DNA of 42,884 nt. Source: Candidatus Gastranaerophilales bacterium (GTDB lineage: Bacteria; Cyanobacteriota; Vampirovibrionia; Gastranaerophilales; JAILCC01). Location: contig JAQVHS010000014.1 in assembly GCA_028696075.1 (NCBI GenBank), positions 1 through 42,884 on the forward strand, written 5' to 3'. Under the pieces are notes generated by a model. That model did not search any database and had not been told where the DNA came from. It worked only from the letters and a program-made list of their open reading frames with translations. Shown here piece by piece: positions 41,106-42,884 of the stretch (positions are counted from its first letter, which is position 1; each line of letters begins with the position of its first letter). The translations under genes were made by a program, and so were the position numbers.

Positions 41106-41489
41106 AGCCAGTTTTTGTTGGGGCATGCTGAACTTTGTTTGTAAGTTTGAAAGCGCTAAAGAATCCAGATATTTCTTAGTTTCCATAGAATCTACAATAA
41201 TTTCAAAACTTGAATTAATGCTGCTGATAAAAATTGTAGTCGATGCTAAAATTCCTATCCTCAAAGCAACAAACATGTTAAACCCTCTTAAATCCAAAGA
41301 AATATTTGAATTTTCGGTTTCTTGCGCTAATTGCTCTATTTCGTAAACGGTTTTTTCTGCGTTAAAGTTCCCTCTTGGCTCGATGAATAATCTGCCATCC
41401 TTGACATAAACATTCTTCACTACAAATTCCTTTTTGATAATGTTGAGTATGAGTCCGTTCTTACTAGACTTATCCATAAGTCTACGCAT
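41091..41489 (-). CDS. STAS-like protein of unknown function
   Basis: A 132-residue protein. The middle reads like a STAS/anti-sigma-factor-antagonist fold: an N-terminal strand-rich part (VVKNVYVKDGRLFIEPRGNF), helix (YEIEQLAQETENSNISLDLR), a hydrophobic helix (MFVALRIGILASTTIFISSI), strand SSFEIIVDSMETKKYLDSLA. No phosphoacceptor DS(S/T)G motif is visible. The TIFISSI region could also be a membrane helix. Start codon uncertain (41489 or 41477). It is convergent with the protease gene and overlaps it by 15 nt. Confidence 0.5.
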   Translation of the reverse strand: MRRLMDKSSKNGLILNIIKKEFVVKNVYVKDGRLFIEPRGNFNAEKTVYEIEQLAQETENSNISLDLRGFNMFVALRIGILASTTIFISSINSSFEIIVDSMETKKYLDSLALSNLQTKFSMPQQKLALACR

Positions 41490-41595
41490 TATTAATCGGC
41501 ATTTTTTGGCAAAACTTTACAGGTTTTTTTAAAATCTCATTTGTTTGCAGTAGAAAAATAATTTAGCGATTTGGATAAATTTCAATATTTCAAAA

Positions 41596-41623
41596 AAGAG
41601 GCTGCTTATAAAAACAGCCTCTT
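41596..41623 (-). terminator. Terminator of the GH57 gene
   Basis: AAGAGGCTG (41596-41604) and CAGCCTCTT (41615-41623) form a 9-bp stem; on the minus strand it is followed by a T-run. It lies 22 nt past the GH57 stop. Confidence 0.88.
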
Positions 41624-41645
41624 CCTATAATAATGTAATAATTTA

Positions 41646-42884
41646 TTATTCAACGTACAGGGGCGCTAATTTTGCTTCTTGTTGAGGAATTTTGCCTTCT
41701 TCAATAGGTGAATAAATTCTGTAATCTATTTCACTGAAACAATTATCTACCGCTTCGATTTGTACTAATTTATCATTGTCTATATGACCTGATTCTATCA
41801 TATCAGCGATAGTTTCAAATCTTTCAACGTGTTCTTTGAATCTATCTCTTGCATAGTCTCTGGCTTGCCATGTGGTAACAAGGAACGGCCAATCGCTGCT
41901 TTGGATAAGCAGATTTTCTCTTGCAAGCTGATTTAACGCTCTTAGAAGAAGCTTGTCTTCAGGTTGTGTTTCGTATTTTGCAACAATTTCTATGATGCGT
42001 TTTTCGCAAGCATGGATAATGGGCCACATCCATTCAACCTGTTGATTCTGCCATACCCAGAAATGTCCGCCTTGCCCCCAAGAACTTTCAGGGATAGCAA
42101 TAGCTTTTTTCGGCGGATGTTTATCCAGATATTCACTTGCAGTATATCTTTCGACAGTATCAGCTTGATAAGTTGCAAGTTTTTTTACTACCTGTTTAAT
42201 AAATTCAATTCCTTCAAACCACCAGTGTCCGAACAGTTCGGTATCGAATGAAACCATTACCAAACCGTCTTCACCCGTAGAATTTTTGTAATCATTTAGC
42301 AAATGATACAACAGCGTAGTGTAGTGGTCAGAATTTTCATTGATTTTTGACATTGCAAGCACAGGATCATAAAGCATTTTATCGCCTAAGTCCGTAGTCG
42401 GGCTTGTAACTCTCCAGTAATGCATGCCGGAATTCGCATCTTTTTTATGAAATTCACGGAAACATCCATCCCCCGGATATCCATCTGCCGCCGACCAAAC
42501 TTGGTAGCCTGCTCTGTCATTTCTGCCCATCACTGCTACCTGAGCATCAGGTAACCAATAGGCTTCGTAAGTAGAACAACCAGTTGCCGCACGTGCTGGA
42601 AGGGGAATATATTCGATGTTTCCGTAAACCCCTATAACTCTTCTGTTCCCAACTGACACTCCACCTTCGATTACATGTGATTCTGTAAAGAAATATTCTA
42701 TATCATTATTTTGAAGGGTAACTTCAATAGCGCTGCGCCATTGCTCATTACCGTTTTTATCAATATATTTGTAAGCCGGACGATACGCACACTCAGGAAG
42801 CCAAGCTCCTCTTGCTTTTTTACCAAATAATCTTTTGGTCGTATCAGAACCAACTTTAAATTGTGCATTTAAGTTTGTGTCAGT
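41646..42884 (-). CDS. GH57 1,4-alpha-glucan branching enzyme, 5' end cut by the window
   Basis: The reading frame is open to the window edge: 412 residues, beginning in-frame at 42884, so the N-terminus is missing. Visible segments include RGAWLPECAYRPAYKYIDKN (catalytic Glu in LPECAY), VMVSFDTELFGHWWFEGIEF (catalytic Asp in SFDTELFG), AVMGRNDRAGYQVWSAADGY and a C-terminal helical domain with LLIQSSDWPFLVTTWQARDY. These are family features of GH57/DUF1957 branching enzymes that introduce alpha-1,6 links into glycogen. An internal GTG at 42659 could be mistaken for the start, but homology clearly continues upstream. Cytoplasmic. Confidence 0.93.
   Translation of the reverse strand, partial: TDTNLNAQFKVGSDTTKRLFGKKARGAWLPECAYRPAYKYIDKNGNEQWRSAIEVTLQNNDIEYFFTESHVIEGGVSVGNRRVIGVYGNIEYIPLPARAATGCSTYEAYWLPDAQVAVMGRNDRAGYQVWSAADGYPGDGCFREFHKKDANSGMHYWRVTSPTTDLGDKMLYDPVLAMSKINENSDHYTTLLYHLLNDYKNSTGEDGLVMVSFDTELFGHWWFEGIEFIKQVVKKLATYQADTVERYTASEYLDKHPPKKAIAIPESSWGQGGHFWVWQNQQVEWMWPIIHACEKRIIEIVAKYETQPEDKLLLRALNQLARENLLIQSSDWPFLVTTWQARDYARDRFKEHVERFETIADMIESGHIDNDKLVQIEAVDNCFSEIDYRIYSPIEEGKIPQQEAKLAPLYVE

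Overview
The window looks like a chromosomal segment from a low-GC, non-photosynthetic relative of Cyanobacteria, most likely Vampirovibrionia/Melainabacteria of the Gastranaerophilales type. The placement is an inference from gene content: an LdpA-like iron-sulphur protein (a family otherwise known from cyanobacterial clock input), pilin-like proteins with an FTLAEVLITL leader, a FliW-CsrA pair, a GH57 branching enzyme, and a helix-capped protein starting MGLAASQARLL. No rRNA, tRNA, CRISPR array, insertion sequence or complete prophage was found.

Layout. 1-5.4 kb: the start of an amidinotransferase-family (arginine dihydrolase-like) gene running off the left edge with a stand-alone LOR/SDH-type domain, a pilin-like protein, an HTH-Fic protein divergent from ornithine aminotransferase, a small divergent regulator pair, and the LdpA-like protein. 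5.6-9.8 kb: fliW-csrA-TPR, then a receiver protein with an MshEN-like partner, then asparaginase. 9.8-18 kb: housekeeping genes (RelA/SpoT homologue, DUF167, the two-subunit serine dehydratase, a thioredoxin with a CGYC site, secA, rph). 18.1-22.1 kb: two large unrecognised proteins, one with flagellin-like architecture and one with a polyproline linker and DxDGDG calcium-binding repeats, behind a structured and repeat-rich regulatory region. 22.1-30 kb: hydrolase, glutaredoxin, rpmB, gatC-leuB, a second pilin-like protein, the gcvT-gcvH-gcvPA operon without gcvPB, and a DUF6973-like protein divergent from a small membrane protein. 30-39 kb: rpsB-tsf, a striking degenerate tandem array, then a long tightly packed co-directional run: HEAT repeat protein, queC, DUF366, SPOR protein, class I fumarase, pabB-pabC fusion, pabA. 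39-42.9 kb: a 94-102 bp tandem repeat, a XerD-like recombinase, a PDZ-less HtrA-like protease, a STAS-like protein, and a GH57 branching enzyme open at the right edge.

How the genes work together. Several amino-acid degrading or interconverting activities cluster here: putative arginine to ornithine, ornithine to glutamate semialdehyde, asparagine to aspartate, serine to pyruvate, glycine cleavage, and fumarate to malate. This fits a fermentative host-associated bacterium living partly on amino acids. Regulation appears to be through small operator-controlled modules (divergent promoters with repeated sites), CsrA/FliW post-transcriptional control, (p)ppGpp, and possibly cyclic-di-GMP. Non-coding DNA carries a family of hairpin-forming dispersed repeats (403-495, 29898-29975, 38874-39163), mostly at the 3' ends of genes.

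The most unusual elements are the 18.1-22.1 kb locus, the roughly 18-nt degenerate array at 31970-32239, the DUF6973-like/membrane protein pair, the LdpA homologue in an apparently non-photosynthetic context, and a leaderless HTH gene whose promoter spacer carries the candidate operator.
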